This document shows positions 1 to 9,396 of a DNA stretch of 64,000 nucleotides, piece after piece. Every line of letters begins with the position of its first letter. Positions within the stretch are counted from its first letter, which is position 1. The position numbers were made by a program, and so were the translations under genes. The DNA is taken from positions 248,001 through 312,000 of the forward strand of contig NZ_APNK01000002.1 in NCBI RefSeq assembly GCF_000732535.1. Direction: 5' to 3'. Origin of the DNA: Salinisphaera hydrothermalis C41B8. Lineage in GTDB: Bacteria; Pseudomonadota; Gammaproteobacteria; Nevskiales; Salinisphaeraceae. The notes below the pieces were generated by a model. It did no database searches. It had not been told where the DNA came from and worked only from the letters and a program-made list of their open reading frames with translations.

Positions 1-3000
1 GTCGGCGTTTCACCGATCCGGCCATGGATGAGCGCGGTCAGCAGATCGGCCACCAGCACCGCTTCGTTGTCGCCCTCGATGATCGCCACGAGATCGGGAT
101 CCACGCCCGCCGTCTCCGGCGGCGTGGCGAACTGGCCGACCGCATAGCGCTTGAGATGCGGCAGATCGCGTTTGACCAGGCGCATCGGCCGGGTTGCCGC
201 CAGGCGGATGAGCCGGATCACGCCGCGGCGATGGGCGCGCGCGGCTTGTTCGGCATCATCCAGCAGTTCCAGATCGACATGATCGACCCGGTCGATCAGG
301 GCCGGCCAGGCCTCGATGCGCACACCGGCATGTTCGAGCGTGACCGCGCGATCGAGCGCGACGTCATCCGGCCATTCGGTGAGCCCTTCGCGGCGCATGC
401 CGTGATCGGCCGACTGCGACACCGCGGCCCGCGCGCGTTCACCGAGTTCGTCCCGCAGTTTCGTCAGATCCCGGCCCGTAGCGAGCGCCCGGCCGTCATC
501 GTCCACGATCTCGAAGCGCATACGCAGATGATCGCTCGGCTCGAAGCCTTCCCAGGCGTCATCAGGAATCTCCAGCCCGATCATCTCGTGAATCGCCCGG
601 CGCAGTGCCGTTTCCGGGTCGCCTGTCCCGAACTCCACGCGCTCGGCCGCGGCCCGGGCGAAATCCGGCACCGGCACCACGCGCTTGCGCAGCGTCTTGG
701 GCAAGGCTTTCAGATATTCCCGGAATTTCTCCTCGATCAGTCCGGGCACCAGCCAGTCGGCCCGCGCGCTATCCATCTGGTTGAGGGCCGCCAGCGGCAC
801 ACGCGCGGTCACACCGTCCTCCGCCCGGCCCGGCTCGAAGGCGTAATCGAGCTTGACTGGCAAATCGCCGAGCGTCATTGATTCCGGATAGGCATTTTCC
901 TCGAGCTCGACGCCGGCCGAGCGCAGCAGTTCGTCCTCGTCGAAGTGCAGCGCGTCGGCGTCGTTTTGCTTCAGCCATTTTTCCAGCGTCTTGCGATCGC
1001 AGACCGAGTCCGGCAGGCGGGCATCGTAGAACGCGGCCTGTGTGGTTTCGTCCACCAACAGATCGCGCCGACGGAAACGCGCCTCGCGATCCTGGATTTC
1101 CTCGACCACAGCCTGGTTATAGGCCAGAAACTCGGGTAGTCGCCCGCGCCGATCCGTTACCGCGAAAGCAACTAGCCCGTCGCGGATGAAGATCTCGCGC
1201 GCCAGCGTCGGGTCGATCCGACCGAAATCCACCTTGCGGCCGTCCGACAGCGTCAACCCGAACAGCTTGACGCGCTCGCGGGCCGCCACCTGCCCACGAC
1301 GCTTTTCCCAGTGCGGATCGTAGCGCTCGCGCGTCACCAGATGGCCCGCGGCCGCTTCGATCCATTTCGGATCGACGCCCGCGACCGTATGCGCGAACAA
1401 TGCGCTGGTCTCGATCAGTTCGCCGGCCACGATCCACTTCGGCGGCCGCTTGGCCAGCCCGGATCCGGGGAAAATCCGAAACTTGCGCCCGCGTGCTCCC
1501 AGATACTCGGCGCCGCGTCGGCGCGGCTTGCCGCCGGTCTTGCCCCGGCTCTGCCCCTCACCGTCGGCGGGTTCGTCCAGCTGGCCGATATGATCGAGCA
1601 GCCCCGGCAACAACGCCTGATGCAGGGCTACCGGATCGATTTCGGCCAACCGTCCGCGCGCCGGATCGCCCGAGAGTCCCAGATCGTGGCCGATCCGGCG
1701 CAGCTGGCGCGCCAGATCTTCCCATTCACGCATGCGCATGAAGTTCACGAAGCGGTTCTTGCACCAGGCGCGCAGTTTATTGCCCGACAGCTCGCGGCGG
1801 GCTTCGACGAAGCCGTCCCAGAGCTTCAGCAGGCTGATGAAGTCGGAGCGGCTGTCGGCGAACGGTTTTTGTGCCTCGTCGGCCGCCTCGCGCAACCCGG
1901 CCGGGCGCTCGCGCGGGTCCTGGATGGTCAGGCCCGCGGCGAGCACGCGCATGGCGGCCGGCACGCCGAACTGGTGCCCGGCGATCAGCATGCGCCCGAT
2001 GCGCGGGTCGAGCGGCAGGCGGGCGAGCTGGCGCCCGAGTTTCGTGATCCGGCCATCCGCCAGCGCTTCCAGCTGGGCCAGCAGATTGCGGCCATCGTTG
2101 ATGTAACGTCGCTCCGGCGGATCGATGAACGGAAATTCCTCGATCGCGCCGAGTTTCAAATCGGCCATCGTCAACAAGACGTTGGCGAGATTGGTCCGCC
2201 GGATCTCCGGATCGGTAAAGTCCGGCCGGGCTTCGTAATCAGCCTCGTCGAACAGCCGGACACAGATACCGGGCGCGATACGCCCGCAGCGGCCGGCGCG
2301 CTGGTTGCAACTCGCCTTGGACACCGGCTCGATCGGCAGCCGTTGAACCTTGGCCGCAGTGGAATAGCGGCTGATGCGCGCCAGCCCCGTATCCACCACA
2401 TAGCGAATGCCGGGCACCGTGAGCGAGGTCTCGGCGACGTTGGTCGACAGCACCACGCGCCGGCCGTTGGACGGCGAGAAGATCCGGTTTTGCGCCGAGC
2501 GCGTCAGCCGTGCATATAACGGCACGATCTCTGGCCTATATTTTTCGCCGGCCAGCGCCTTCGACAGATGCCGCTCCACGTCGCGGATATCACGCTCGCC
2601 GGGCAGAAACACGAGAATATCGCCTGGCCCCTCGCGCCAGAGCTCGCGGACCGCGTCCTCGACCGCCTCCGGCTGATCGAGCGCGCGTTCGGATTCGGGT
2701 TCCACCGGCGGCCGATAGCGCACCTCCACCGGATAACCGCGCCCTTCCACATTGATGATCGGCGCGTCGTCGAAGAATTCGGCGAAGCGCTCCGGGTCAA
2801 TCGTGGCCGAGGTGACGATCACTTTCAGATCCGGGCGTTTGGCCAGAATCCGCTTCAGATAGCCGAGCAGGAAATCGACGTTGAGCGTGCGCTCGTGGGC
2901 CTCGTCGATGATGATGGCTTCGTACTGGTTGAGAAACCGGTCGCGTGCGGTTTCGGCCAGCAGAATGCCGTCGGTCATGAGTTTGACCTGGGTGGCATCC

Positions 3001-3464
3001 GAGAGCTTGTTTTCGAACCGCGTCTGGAAACCCACTAACCCGCCAAACTCGGTGCCGGTCTCCTCGGCTACGCGCTGTCCCACGCTGCGGGCCGCCAATC
3101 GCCGCGGCTGAGTATGCCCGATCAGCCCGCGCGCGCCGATGCCCGCCTGCATGAGAATCTTGGGTAGCTGGGTCGTCTTGCCGGAACCGGTTTCGCCGCA
3201 GACGATTACCACTTGATTCGCCTCGATCGCGTCGCGGATTTCGTCCGCCCGGCCGGTCACCGGCAACCCCTCGGCAAGCTCGATCGACGGGCGCGCGGCG
3301 ACGCGGCGTTCGGTGGCCGCCGCGCTGGCCGCAATACGCTGCTCGACGCCGGTGCGCTCTTCCGATTGGCGCGCCTTATGCCATTGCCGGGTCAGGCGGT
3401 AGCGGTCGCGGGTCTGTACCTGTGCGAGCAGGTCTTCAATCGATGCCTGGGTATCAGTGGACAA
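1..3464 (-). CDS. hrpA: ATP-dependent RNA helicase HrpA, DEAH family (C-terminal end outside window)
   Basis: Reading the minus strand gives about 1150 residues of an uninterrupted helicase that runs off the left edge, so the C-terminus is missing. The motifs are in order: Walker A GETGSGKTTQLPK, motif Ia TQPRRLAARSV, the DEAH box in IIIDEAHERT, SAT in VIVTSATID, motif V in STNVAETSLT and motif VI in QRAGRCGR. These are followed by the helicase-associated/OB region and the long C-terminal part typical of HrpA, about 1300 residues in E. coli. I chose a TTG start at 3464 because an AGGAA Shine-Dalgarno sequence lies seven bases upstream and no in-frame ATG precedes the helicase core. HrpA is a cytoplasmic helicase linked to mRNA processing and to resolving stalled ribosomes. 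It is divergent from the thioesterase gene at 3679. Confidence 0.93.
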   Translation of the reverse strand, partial: MSTDTQASIEDLLAQVQTRDRYRLTRQWHKARQSEERTGVEQRIAASAAATERRVAARPSIELAEGLPVTGRADEIRDAIEANQVVIVCGETGSGKTTQLPKILMQAGIGARGLIGHTQPRRLAARSVGQRVAEETGTEFGGLVGFQTRFENKLSDATQVKLMTDGILLAETARDRFLNQYEAIIIDEAHERTLNVDFLLGYLKRILAKRPDLKVIVTSATIDPERFAEFFDDAPIINVEGRGYPVEVRYRPPVEPESERALDQPEAVEDAVRELWREGPGDILVFLPGERDIRDVERHLSKALAGEKYRPEIVPLYARLTRSAQNRIFSPSNGRRVVLSTNVAETSLTVPGIRYVVDTGLARISRYSTAAKVQRLPIEPVSKASCNQRAGRCGRIAPGICVRLFDEADYEARPDFTDPEIRRTNLANVLLTMADLKLGAIEEFPFIDPPERRYINDGRNLLAQLEALADGRITKLGRQLARLPLDPRIGRMLIAGHQFGVPAAMRVLAAGLTIQDPRERPAGLREAADEAQKPFADSRSDFISLLKLWDGFVEARRELSGNKLRAWCKNRFVNFMRMREWEDLARQLRRIGHDLGLSGDPARGRLAEIDPVALHQALLPGLLDHIGQLDEPADGEGQSRGKTGGKPRRRGAEYLGARGRKFRIFPGSGLAKRPPKWIVAGELIETSALFAHTVAGVDPKWIEAAAGHLVTRERYDPHWEKRRGQVAARERVKLFGLTLSDGRKVDFGRIDPTLAREIFIRDGLVAFAVTDRRGRLPEFLAYNQAVVEEIQDREARFRRRDLLVDETTQAAFYDARLPDSVCDRKTLEKWLKQNDADALHFDEDELLRSAGVELEENAYPESMTLGDLPVKLDYAFEPGRAEDGVTARVPLAALNQMDSARADWLVPGLIEEKFREYLKALPKTLRKRVVPVPDFARAAAERVEFGTGDPETALRRAIHEMIGLEIPDDAWEGFEPSDHLRMRFEIVDDDGRALATGRDLTKLRDELGERARAAVSQSADHGMRREGLTEWPDDVALDRAVTLEHAGVRIEAWPALIDRVDHVDLELLDDAEQAARAHRRGVIRLIRLAATRPMRLVKRDLPHLKRYAVGQFATPPETAGVDPDLVAIIEGDNEAVLVADLLTALIHGRIGETP

Positions 3465-3678
3465 CAGCGAGTTCCTGGAACCTGTTTGAAGTGTCGTGCG
3501 AGATCCGGCCGATCGCGCTGTGGCGGCCGGCCCCCGGGCATTGTCGCAAATTGCGCCCGCCGCAATGGCCCGAGGCACCACACGCAGGTCGTCAGATCGC
3601 GCGTGGCCACGAACGTCCGATTTCCCCGGCTGCATGGCGTGCTTTTAGAATAGCGACATCTTCAGTCGAGACAACGCC

Positions 3679-4092
3679 ATGAATTTTCATACCCGCAAAT
3701 GGATCAAGCCGGAGGATCTGAATCCGAACGGCACGTTGTTCGGGGGCAGCCTGCTGCGCTGGATCGACGAAGAAGCGGCGATTTACGCGATTATCCAGCT
3801 CGAGAATCCGCGTATCGTCACGAAGTACATCTCGGAAATCAATTTCGTATCGACCGCCGTACAGTCCGACATCATCGAGCTCGGCATCATGGCGACCAAG
3901 TTCGGGCGGACCTCGCTGACCATGTGCTGCACGGTGCGCAACAAGATCAGCCGCAAATCCATTCTTACGATCGACGAAATGGTGTTCGTTTCGGTCGACG
4001 AAAACGGGCGCCCCAAACCCCACGGCAAGACCGAGATTCATTACGACGACAGTGATCGGCCTGATAGCGCCGGACCTGCAGCGCATTCGTGA
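3679..4092 (+). CDS. Acyl-CoA thioesterase, YciA-like hotdog fold
   Basis: A protein of 137 residues that should hydrolyse acyl-CoA thioesters in the cytoplasm. The N-terminal segment contains NPNGTLFGGSLLRWIDEEAA, the signature of the YciA/BACH hotdog family, with the catalytic Asp on the long helix. The central strands (KYISEINFVSTA, IIELGIMATKFGRTSLTM) complete a single hotdog domain, and the length matches the family. Its TGA overlaps the GTG start of the downstream amidase gene, so the two may be translationally coupled although the functions are unrelated. A TAGAAT -10-like hexamer lies at about 3646. Family assignment is firm; the chain-length preference cannot be read from sequence. 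Confidence 0.88.
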   Translation: MNFHTRKWIKPEDLNPNGTLFGGSLLRWIDEEAAIYAIIQLENPRIVTKYISEINFVSTAVQSDIIELGIMATKFGRTSLTMCCTVRNKISRKSILTIDEMVFVSVDENGRPKPHGKTEIHYDDSDRPDSAGPAAHS

Positions 4093-4946
4093 AACGTCGC
4101 TCCGGCGTTATCCTGCGCCGCGCAGCCCTCGTCGGCGCGCTGGCCGGACTGGCCGCCCTTGCCGGCTGCGGCCCGCCGCCTACTCTGGTGAAACGCCACG
4201 GCTACTGGGCCGATCAGAGCGTGCAGGCCACGGCCTACAACCATCGTGTACGGTTTCTCGTGCTGCATTACACCAGCGATCATGCCGATCGGGCGCTGCG
4301 CGTACTCACCGGGCCACGCGTCAGCGTTCATTACCTGGTGGGCCCGGATCCGGCCACGCGAGATGGCCAACCGATCGTGCGACAACTACTGCCCGAAAGA
4401 CTGCGCGCCTGGCATGCCGGCGTGAGCAGCTGGGCTGGACGTCACCATATCAACGACAGCTCGATCGGCATCGAGATCGTCAATCTCGGCCCGATCAACG
4501 CGCCCGGCACGCCGCGCCGCTGGCAGCCGTACGGCGATGCCCAGATCCGGGCCGTCATTGCGCTGGCCCGCGATATCGTCACCCGCTATGACATCAAACC
4601 GGCCAACGTGGTCGGCCACTCGGATATCGCGCCCGGCCGCAAGATCGACCCGGGGCCAGCTTTTCCCTGGCATCGACTCTACGAAGCCGGCATCGGCGCC
4701 TGGCCCAACCCGCAGCGCGTCGCGTATTACCGCGCCCAATTCATCCAGCAGAAGCCGGATGTCGGCGCGATCCAGCGCAAGCTCGCCGACTATGGCTATA
4801 ACCTGCCGGTGACCGGGCAGATGGACGCCCGTACGCACACCGTACTCCGAGCCTTCCAGATGCACTTCCGGCCCACGACGGTCGACGGCGTCGCCGATGA
4901 CGACACGCTCGCCCGCCTCTGGGCGCTCGATGAGCGCTATCGATAA
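4089..4946 (+). CDS. amiD: N-acetylmuramoyl-L-alanine amidase lipoprotein (AmiD-like)
   Basis: A protein of 285 residues with a lipoprotein signal peptide ending in the lipobox LAGC at about residue 26, so it is predicted to be anchored in the outer membrane facing the periplasm. Residues about 50-200 form an Amidase_2 domain with the zinc and catalytic landmarks VLHYTS, IGIEIVN and VVGHSDIAPGRKIDPG. The C-terminal part (DVGAIQRKLADYGYNL to the end) is a PG_binding_1 three-helix module. This arrangement matches E. coli AmiD, which cleaves the MurNAc-L-Ala bond in muropeptides. The start is GTG, overlapping the thioesterase stop by four bases. Translation ends at the edge of a terminator hairpin that serves mainly the opposite strand. 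Confidence 0.9.
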   Translation: MKRRSGVILRRAALVGALAGLAALAGCGPPPTLVKRHGYWADQSVQATAYNHRVRFLVLHYTSDHADRALRVLTGPRVSVHYLVGPDPATRDGQPIVRQLLPERLRAWHAGVSSWAGRHHINDSSIGIEIVNLGPINAPGTPRRWQPYGDAQIRAVIALARDIVTRYDIKPANVVGHSDIAPGRKIDPGPAFPWHRLYEAGIGAWPNPQRVAYYRAQFIQQKPDVGAIQRKLADYGYNLPVTGQMDARTHTVLRAFQMHFRPTTVDGVADDDTLARLWALDERYR

Positions 4947-4977
4947 AAAACGCCCGTGCCCCGATGGGCACGGGCGT
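4945..4977 (-). terminator. Rho-independent terminator between convergent genes
   Basis: An 11-bp perfect stem CGCCCGTGCCC / GGGCACGGGCG (4951-4961 and 4966-4976) with loop CGAT. Read on the minus strand it is followed by six T, a classical terminator for the gene at 5007-5813. Read on the plus strand the tail is only TTGT, so termination of amiD would be weaker. Confidence 0.85.
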
Positions 4978-5006
4978 TGTCTCGTCGTCGTTCGTACGAT
5001 CGGCGC

Positions 5007-5813
5007 CTACATCGGCGGCACGGTGCCGTTCTTGCCAACGATCACGCGGCCGGCAGTGACCGGGCCGTTCGTTTTCGGGCCGGCGACGAACACGTGGGCG
5101 CCGGTCTTGATATCGGCACGGCTGCCCGGCTGGACCTTGACCGTCGGCACATCGCTGGGCACCACGATGGTTTTGCTGCCCTTGCCGTAATTCACCTGTA
5201 GCGTGATGCTGCCGCGGCTGGTGGACTGGTTCATGACCGTACCGTTGGTCATGCTCGACCCCGAACTCATCGAGCCGCCGGACTTCGCCGTCACGCTACC
5301 ATTGGTCATGCTGGAACCGCCCGACATCGAACCATCGGACTTGGCGGTAACCGTGCCGTTGGTCATGCTCGAGCCAGCGGTCATGGAACCGCCACCGTTG
5401 GCGGTCTGGCTCGCGGAATGGCCGCCCTGAGCCATCGAGGGCGACAGGTCCCAGCCGTAATCGCCCAGGCCGGTGCCCTTCATCGACGCCGGGAAGATGA
5501 CCATTTCCAGTGCCTGATTCTGGCCGTCGCGCTTGACGTTGGCCGTACCGATGAACGTGCCCTTCTCGATGCTCGACAGATCGCCCGGCGTGACCGCCGC
5601 GATCTTGGTTTCGGAGGACAGCACGATCCGACGCTTGGTGTCGTCGTTCGTGATCATGGTGAAGCCATTTTTGTTCACGGCCGTGATCTTGCCACGCAGA
5701 TGCACCGTGGCATCGGCCGCCATCGCTGGCAGGGCAACGACGGCGCCGGCCAGCGCCAGCGCGCAGGTGACGGCAACGCGGGTGCGGGTTGTGTTTGTAA
5801 TCCCGTGTTTCAT
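5007..5813 (-). CDS. Secreted DUF5666-like protein with Ser/Gly/Thr-rich tandem repeats
   Basis: From the ATG at 5813, preceded by GAGG nine bases upstream, the product has 268 residues. It begins with a Sec signal peptide (basic start, hydrophobic stretch, LPAMAA cleavage region). The next part, VHLRGKITAVNKNGFTMITN then KIAAVTPGDLSSIEKGTFIG, looks like a small OB-like beta domain of the DUF5666 type. Then come three tandem units of about 19 residues carrying SSMTNG. A final segment, TLQVNYGKGSKTIVVPSDVP to VFVAGPKTNGPVTAGRVIVG, resembles a second copy of the same fold. The function is unknown; a periplasmic or extracellular location is inferred from the signal peptide. It appears monocistronic, with its own terminator. 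Confidence 0.7.
   Translation of the reverse strand: MKHGITNTTRTRVAVTCALALAGAVVALPAMAADATVHLRGKITAVNKNGFTMITNDDTKRRIVLSSETKIAAVTPGDLSSIEKGTFIGTANVKRDGQNQALEMVIFPASMKGTGLGDYGWDLSPSMAQGGHSASQTANGGGSMTAGSSMTNGTVTAKSDGSMSGGSSMTNGSVTAKSGGSMSSGSSMTNGTVMNQSTSRGSITLQVNYGKGSKTIVVPSDVPTVKVQPGSRADIKTGAHVFVAGPKTNGPVTAGRVIVGKNGTVPPM
5223..5390 (-). repeat. Three tandem 57-bp units inside the DUF5666-like gene
   Basis: Each unit encodes about 19 residues with the shared core GSSMTNG(T/S)V. The first two continue with TAKS and the third diverges to MNQS. The region is low complexity (Ser, Gly, Thr, Met, Asn) and separates two beta-rich segments, so it probably works as a flexible linker whose copy number could vary by slippage. 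Confidence 0.75.
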
Positions 5814-5895
5814 TATTATGCGCCTCGCTATTAAGTTGTGCACAAGCAACATATCAGAATGCGATGGCATTCGTGCGAATAGCCGAGACTCCAGC

Positions 5896-7041
5896 TTACT
5901 TCAATTCGATGGTCGCGAGCTCGAGCGCCAGTTGTCGCGACTGTTCGCTCAGGCGCTGGGCCAGCCAGTACGATCCCTGCATGTCGTAGGCCAGTCGGGC
6001 ATCGGGATTCGGCCCCGGCGTGCGGCCGACCTCATGACGCGCAAGTGCGTGCAGTTTGCGTGTGTCGCCCGAACGCAGCGCTCGCGCGCTGGCCAGCAGC
6101 ATTCGCCGCATGGCCGAGCGGCGGGCGGTAAGAAGCTCGTGCGTCGCGCCCCATTGCGGGCTGCCTTCGCGCTGGGTCGCCGCCGTGGCCAGCATTTCCA
6201 GGCCGCTCAGAATCGACCGATGCAAACGCTGGATTTCCTCCAGTCGCTCGGCCGGCACACCGAGTTCCTTCGACACCGGATCAATCAGCGAGCGCAGCGC
6301 GACGAGCCGGCGCGAGAGTTTCGCGAAAATAGTGACCTGTTCCCGCGCGCTCATGGCCGAGCCGATCATCAGCCGTGGATACAGACGCGCGCATTCACGA
6401 AGGTTCTCGGCCAGGCGGAAACGCCAGTCGTAGGTCGCATACAAGGGAAAAGCAAACGAGAACACCAGCGCCACCAGCGTACCGATGCCGACGTTGGCCG
6501 CACGCCACAGGCCGATATCGAGCGCGTTGTCGCCGTGGCCGCCGACGATCACCAGCGTAATGCCGGTCAACAAGGCAATATAGCCGGCCTTGCCGACCGC
6601 GTAATACGCACAGATGCCGGCCAGGATCGAAGTCAGGACATAGGTCAGCGCGGTGATGCCCAGCACGCTGTGCTGAGCGATAAGACACAGCCCGAGCACG
6701 GCACCGATACCGGTCGCCACGCCGCGTTCGAATGCTTTCTTTCGGATATTGCCGTGGTGCTGCAGCCCACCGATCACCACCAGCAACGTGATCGACGCCC
6801 AGAACCCGTAAGGCACGCCGAGCCCGGTGGTCAGCCCGATCGAGGCGCCCATGGCGACCGCCACGCGCAACGCATGCAGATAACGCGCGTTGCGATAGCG
6901 GAAATACGGCGAGCGCGCCAGATGCCCGAAATACCCCAGCCAGCTGCGATGGCCGAGGCGGCGTGTCAGCCGGTTGTGTCGACGCCGCGCGAAGCGCCGC
7001 CGTCGGCGCTTTTCAAGAAACGGAAGGTGCCGCTCAGCCAC
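5896..7041 (-). CDS. FUSC-family inner membrane protein
   Basis: About 381 residues from a GTG at 7041. The hydrophobic segments between about residues 60 and 230 (such as LHALRVAVAMGASIGLTTGL, ITLLVVIGGL and GIAYTLV-like helices) are followed by a long helical cytoplasmic domain. This is the layout of FUSC/YccS-type aromatic acid or fusaric acid exporters, but only one membrane half is present, so it is shorter than YccS. The N-terminus is strikingly Arg-rich (RRRRRFARRR). The start is uncertain: the GTG overlaps the purK stop by eight bases, and no strong Shine-Dalgarno sequence is visible. It is the third gene after purE-purK and may be co-transcribed with them. The transported substrate is unknown. 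Confidence 0.72.
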   Translation of the reverse strand: MAERHLPFLEKRRRRRFARRRHNRLTRRLGHRSWLGYFGHLARSPYFRYRNARYLHALRVAVAMGASIGLTTGLGVPYGFWASITLLVVIGGLQHHGNIRKKAFERGVATGIGAVLGLCLIAQHSVLGITALTYVLTSILAGICAYYAVGKAGYIALLTGITLVIVGGHGDNALDIGLWRAANVGIGTLVALVFSFAFPLYATYDWRFRLAENLRECARLYPRLMIGSAMSAREQVTIFAKLSRRLVALRSLIDPVSKELGVPAERLEEIQRLHRSILSGLEMLATAATQREGSPQWGATHELLTARRSAMRRMLLASARALRSGDTRKLHALARHEVGRTPGPNPDARLAYDMQGSYWLAQRLSEQSRQLALELATIELK

Positions 7042-8197
7042 CCGACCGCACGAGCCGATCGCGAGCCGCCACCGCGCGCCGCGCTGCGTCCTCGCGATCT
7101 TCGCCAAACACCGTCATGTGCCCCATCTTGCGGCCCGGGCGCGCGTCGCCCTTGCCGTAGAGATGCAGCTTGAGCGAGGGGTCGGCCAGCGCCGCCGTCC
7201 AGTCCGGCGCGCCGTTGTGCCAGAGATCGCCGAGCAGGTTGACCATGGCCGAGGGCGCCAGCCGCGTGGTGTCGCCGAGCGGCAGACCGCAGACGCTGCG
7301 CAGCTGCTGCTCGAACTGGCTGGTCACGCAGGCGTCGAAGGAAAAATGCCCCGAGTTGTGGGGCCGCGGCGCCAGTTCGTTGACGCGCAGCGTACCGTCG
7401 TGGCCAAGAAAGAACTCGACACACAGTACGCCGACGACGTCCAGCGCCTCGAGTACGCCACGAGCGATGCGGATGGCCTCGTCGGCCACGGCCGGATCGA
7501 CGACGGCATCCGGAATCGACACATCGAGAATATGATCGCGATGGCGGTTCTCGACCACGCCGTAGTGCGCGAACGCGCCGTCGGCCCCGCGCGCCGCGAT
7601 CACCGAAACTTCGCTTTCGAAATCCACAAAGCCCTCGAGCACGGCCTCGCCCTGCCCGATCGCCGCCCAGGCCGTATCGGCCTCTTGCGGCGACTTGATC
7701 ACGTACTGGCCCTTGCCGTCATAGCCAAAACCGGCTGTTTTCAGCACGCAGGGCGTGCCCAGGCGCTCGATGGCACCAGTCAGCGTTTCCCGGTCCGGTA
7801 CGTGTTCAAAAGGCGCGGTTGGGAAACCGGCCTCGTGCAGAAAATCCTTCTCGCGCCGGCGATGCTGGGCGATATGGAGCACACGCCCGTCGGGCCGGAC
7901 CGGTACATGCTCGGCCGCCGTGGCCGCGGCCTCGAACGGCACGTTCTCGAACTCGAAGGTCACCACATCCACGCGCGAGGCGAATTCCGCGACCGCATCG
8001 AGATCCTGATAGTCGCCCACGGCCTCGCGGTCGGCGACCTGCCCCATCGGGGTGTCATCGCCCGGAGAAAAGGTATGCACGCGGTAGCCCATGCGGCGCG
8101 CCGACAAGGCGAACATGCGGCCCAGCTGGCCACTGCCCAGAACCCCGATGGTCGAGCCCGGCAGGATGGTCGAACGAAAGCTCTTGGCCTGCGTCAT
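7034..8197 (-). CDS. purK: N5-carboxyaminoimidazole ribonucleotide synthase PurK
   Basis: A 387-residue ATP-grasp enzyme of de novo purine synthesis that uses ATP and bicarbonate to carboxylate AIR to N5-CAIR in the cytoplasm. It shows the N-terminal nucleotide fold [21 protein letters not shown], the ATP-grasp core ([31 protein letters not shown]) and the metal and phosphate-binding end [15 protein letters not shown]. The C-terminal [20 protein letters not shown] is typical of the family. Its ATG overlaps the purE stop by four bases, which fixes the start and suggests translational coupling within a purE-purK operon. Confidence 0.97.
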   Translation of the reverse strand: MTQAKSFRSTILPGSTIGVLGSGQLGRMFALSARRMGYRVHTFSPGDDTPMGQVADREAVGDYQDLDAVAEFASRVDVVTFEFENVPFEAAATAAEHVPVRPDGRVLHIAQHRRREKDFLHEAGFPTAPFEHVPDRETLTGAIERLGTPCVLKTAGFGYDGKGQYVIKSPQEADTAWAAIGQGEAVLEGFVDFESEVSVIAARGADGAFAHYGVVENRHRDHILDVSIPDAVVDPAVADEAIRIARGVLEALDVVGVLCVEFFLGHDGTLRVNELAPRPHNSGHFSFDACVTSQFEQQLRSVCGLPLGDTTRLAPSAMVNLLGDLWHNGAPDWTAALADPSLKLHLYGKGDARPGRKMGHMTVFGEDREDAARRAVAARDRLVRSGG

Positions 8198-8685
8198 GAC
8201 AATGTCTCGTTTTTTACCTTGTCCGCCTGCGCCGCGCGGAACTCGGCCAGCGCCCGGCGTAGCGGCTCGCGCGTGGTCGCGAGCTGAGCGACGGCGAATA
8301 GCGCGGCGTTCTTGGCTCCGGAATCGCCGATGGCAAAAGTAGCGGTGGGCACGCCGCCCGGCATCTGCACGATCGACAGCAACGAATCGATGCCCTGTAG
8401 CGCACGGCTTTTCACCGGCACGCCGAGCACGGGCACCAGCGTCTGGGCGGCCACCATGCCGGGCAGATGAGCGGCGCCACCGGCCCCCGCGATGATCACC
8501 TCCAGCCCACGTTCTTCCGCGGTGGTGGCGTATTCACGCATCAGATCCGGCGTGCGATGGGCCGATACCACACGGCACTCGTGCGGAACCTGGAAACGCT
8601 CGAGCATCTCGTGCGCATGGCTCATGGTGTCCCAATCGGACGTGCTGCCCATGATCACACCGACGAGCGGTTTGTCTTCGGCCAT
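8194..8685 (-). CDS. purE: N5-carboxyaminoimidazole ribonucleotide mutase PurE
   Basis: A protein of 163 residues that isomerises N5-CAIR to CAIR in purine synthesis. It has the class I PurE signature [13 protein letters not shown] at the N-terminus, then [14 protein letters not shown] and the glycine-rich [19 protein letters not shown], with the catalytic His in SAHRTP. It is the first gene of the purEK operon and overlaps purK by four bases. The length and motif order are those of the bacterial class I enzyme. Confidence 0.97.
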   Translation of the reverse strand: MAEDKPLVGVIMGSTSDWDTMSHAHEMLERFQVPHECRVVSAHRTPDLMREYATTAEERGLEVIIAGAGGAAHLPGMVAAQTLVPVLGVPVKSRALQGIDSLLSIVQMPGGVPTATFAIGDSGAKNAALFAVAQLATTREPLRRALAEFRAAQADKVKNETLS

Positions 8686-8775
8686 CGTGCCCCCTGCGGG
8701 TCGCAGAAAAGCGGTCTAGTTTACCAACAACCAGGCGGTGTGTTTCGCCCTACGACCAATGAGGGAACGCCGGCC

Positions 8776-9393
8776 TTATTCGAGTACGACGAGCCGGTTC
8801 GGCAGCTCGTTGCGTTCGTGCGTGGCCGGCACGGCTTCGGCGAGTCGCGCGCCGCAGGCTTCCACGCATTCGACGAAACCCGCCTCGGTCTCTCCGGCTG
8901 CGACCCGCGCGGTGAAGCGTTCGATGATCGCCGACCAGGCGGCGTTGTCGATGCGCTCCGCCACACCGTGGTCGGTGAGAATCTCGACATAGCGCTCGGC
9001 CTCGGCCACGAAGATAAGTACGCCGGTGGCCGCGGCCGTCCGATGCAGGTTCTGCTCCAGGAACTGGCTGCGTGCGAGCGCTGCCGCGCGTGCATACCGC
9101 AGTCCTTTCGGGACCAGGCGCGGCGTGACGGCCGGCAGCTGGAAGATCACGCCGAGTACAACGAACACACCCCACTGCAAAAGCAGCAGCGTCCGCACGT
9201 CGAACCAGGCCGGGAAGAAGATCACGAGCCCCGGCAGCATCAGCGCCACGAGCGCGGCCCAGAACAATCCGATCCAGCGGTATTCATCCGCCTGCTGCGC
9301 AAGCACAGTCACCACTTCGGCATCGGTATCGCGTTCGATCCGGGTGACCGCGTCGGCCACCGCCTGGCGCGCTCGTTCGTTGAAAACCGTCAT
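8776..9393 (-). CDS. TPM-domain membrane protein
   Basis: A protein of 205 residues without a signal peptide. The N-terminus (FNERARQAVADAVTRIERDTDAEVVTVLA) is the start of a TPM domain. It is interrupted by two membrane helices (WIGLFWAALVALMLPGLVIF and TLLLLQWGVFVVLGVIF). The rest of the domain follows (AATGVLIFVAEAERYVEILTDHGVAERID), so the TPM fold appears to carry its membrane hairpin in the middle. It follows the other TPM gene by three bases and is the last gene of a lemA-TPM-TPM operon. TPM proteins are often found with LemA; no enzymatic activity is assigned here. Confidence 0.82.
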   Translation of the reverse strand: MTVFNERARQAVADAVTRIERDTDAEVVTVLAQQADEYRWIGLFWAALVALMLPGLVIFFPAWFDVRTLLLLQWGVFVVLGVIFQLPAVTPRLVPKGLRYARAAALARSQFLEQNLHRTAAATGVLIFVAEAERYVEILTDHGVAERIDNAAWSAIIERFTARVAAGETEAGFVECVEACGARLAEAVPATHERNELPNRLVVLE

Positions 9394-9396
9394 GGT

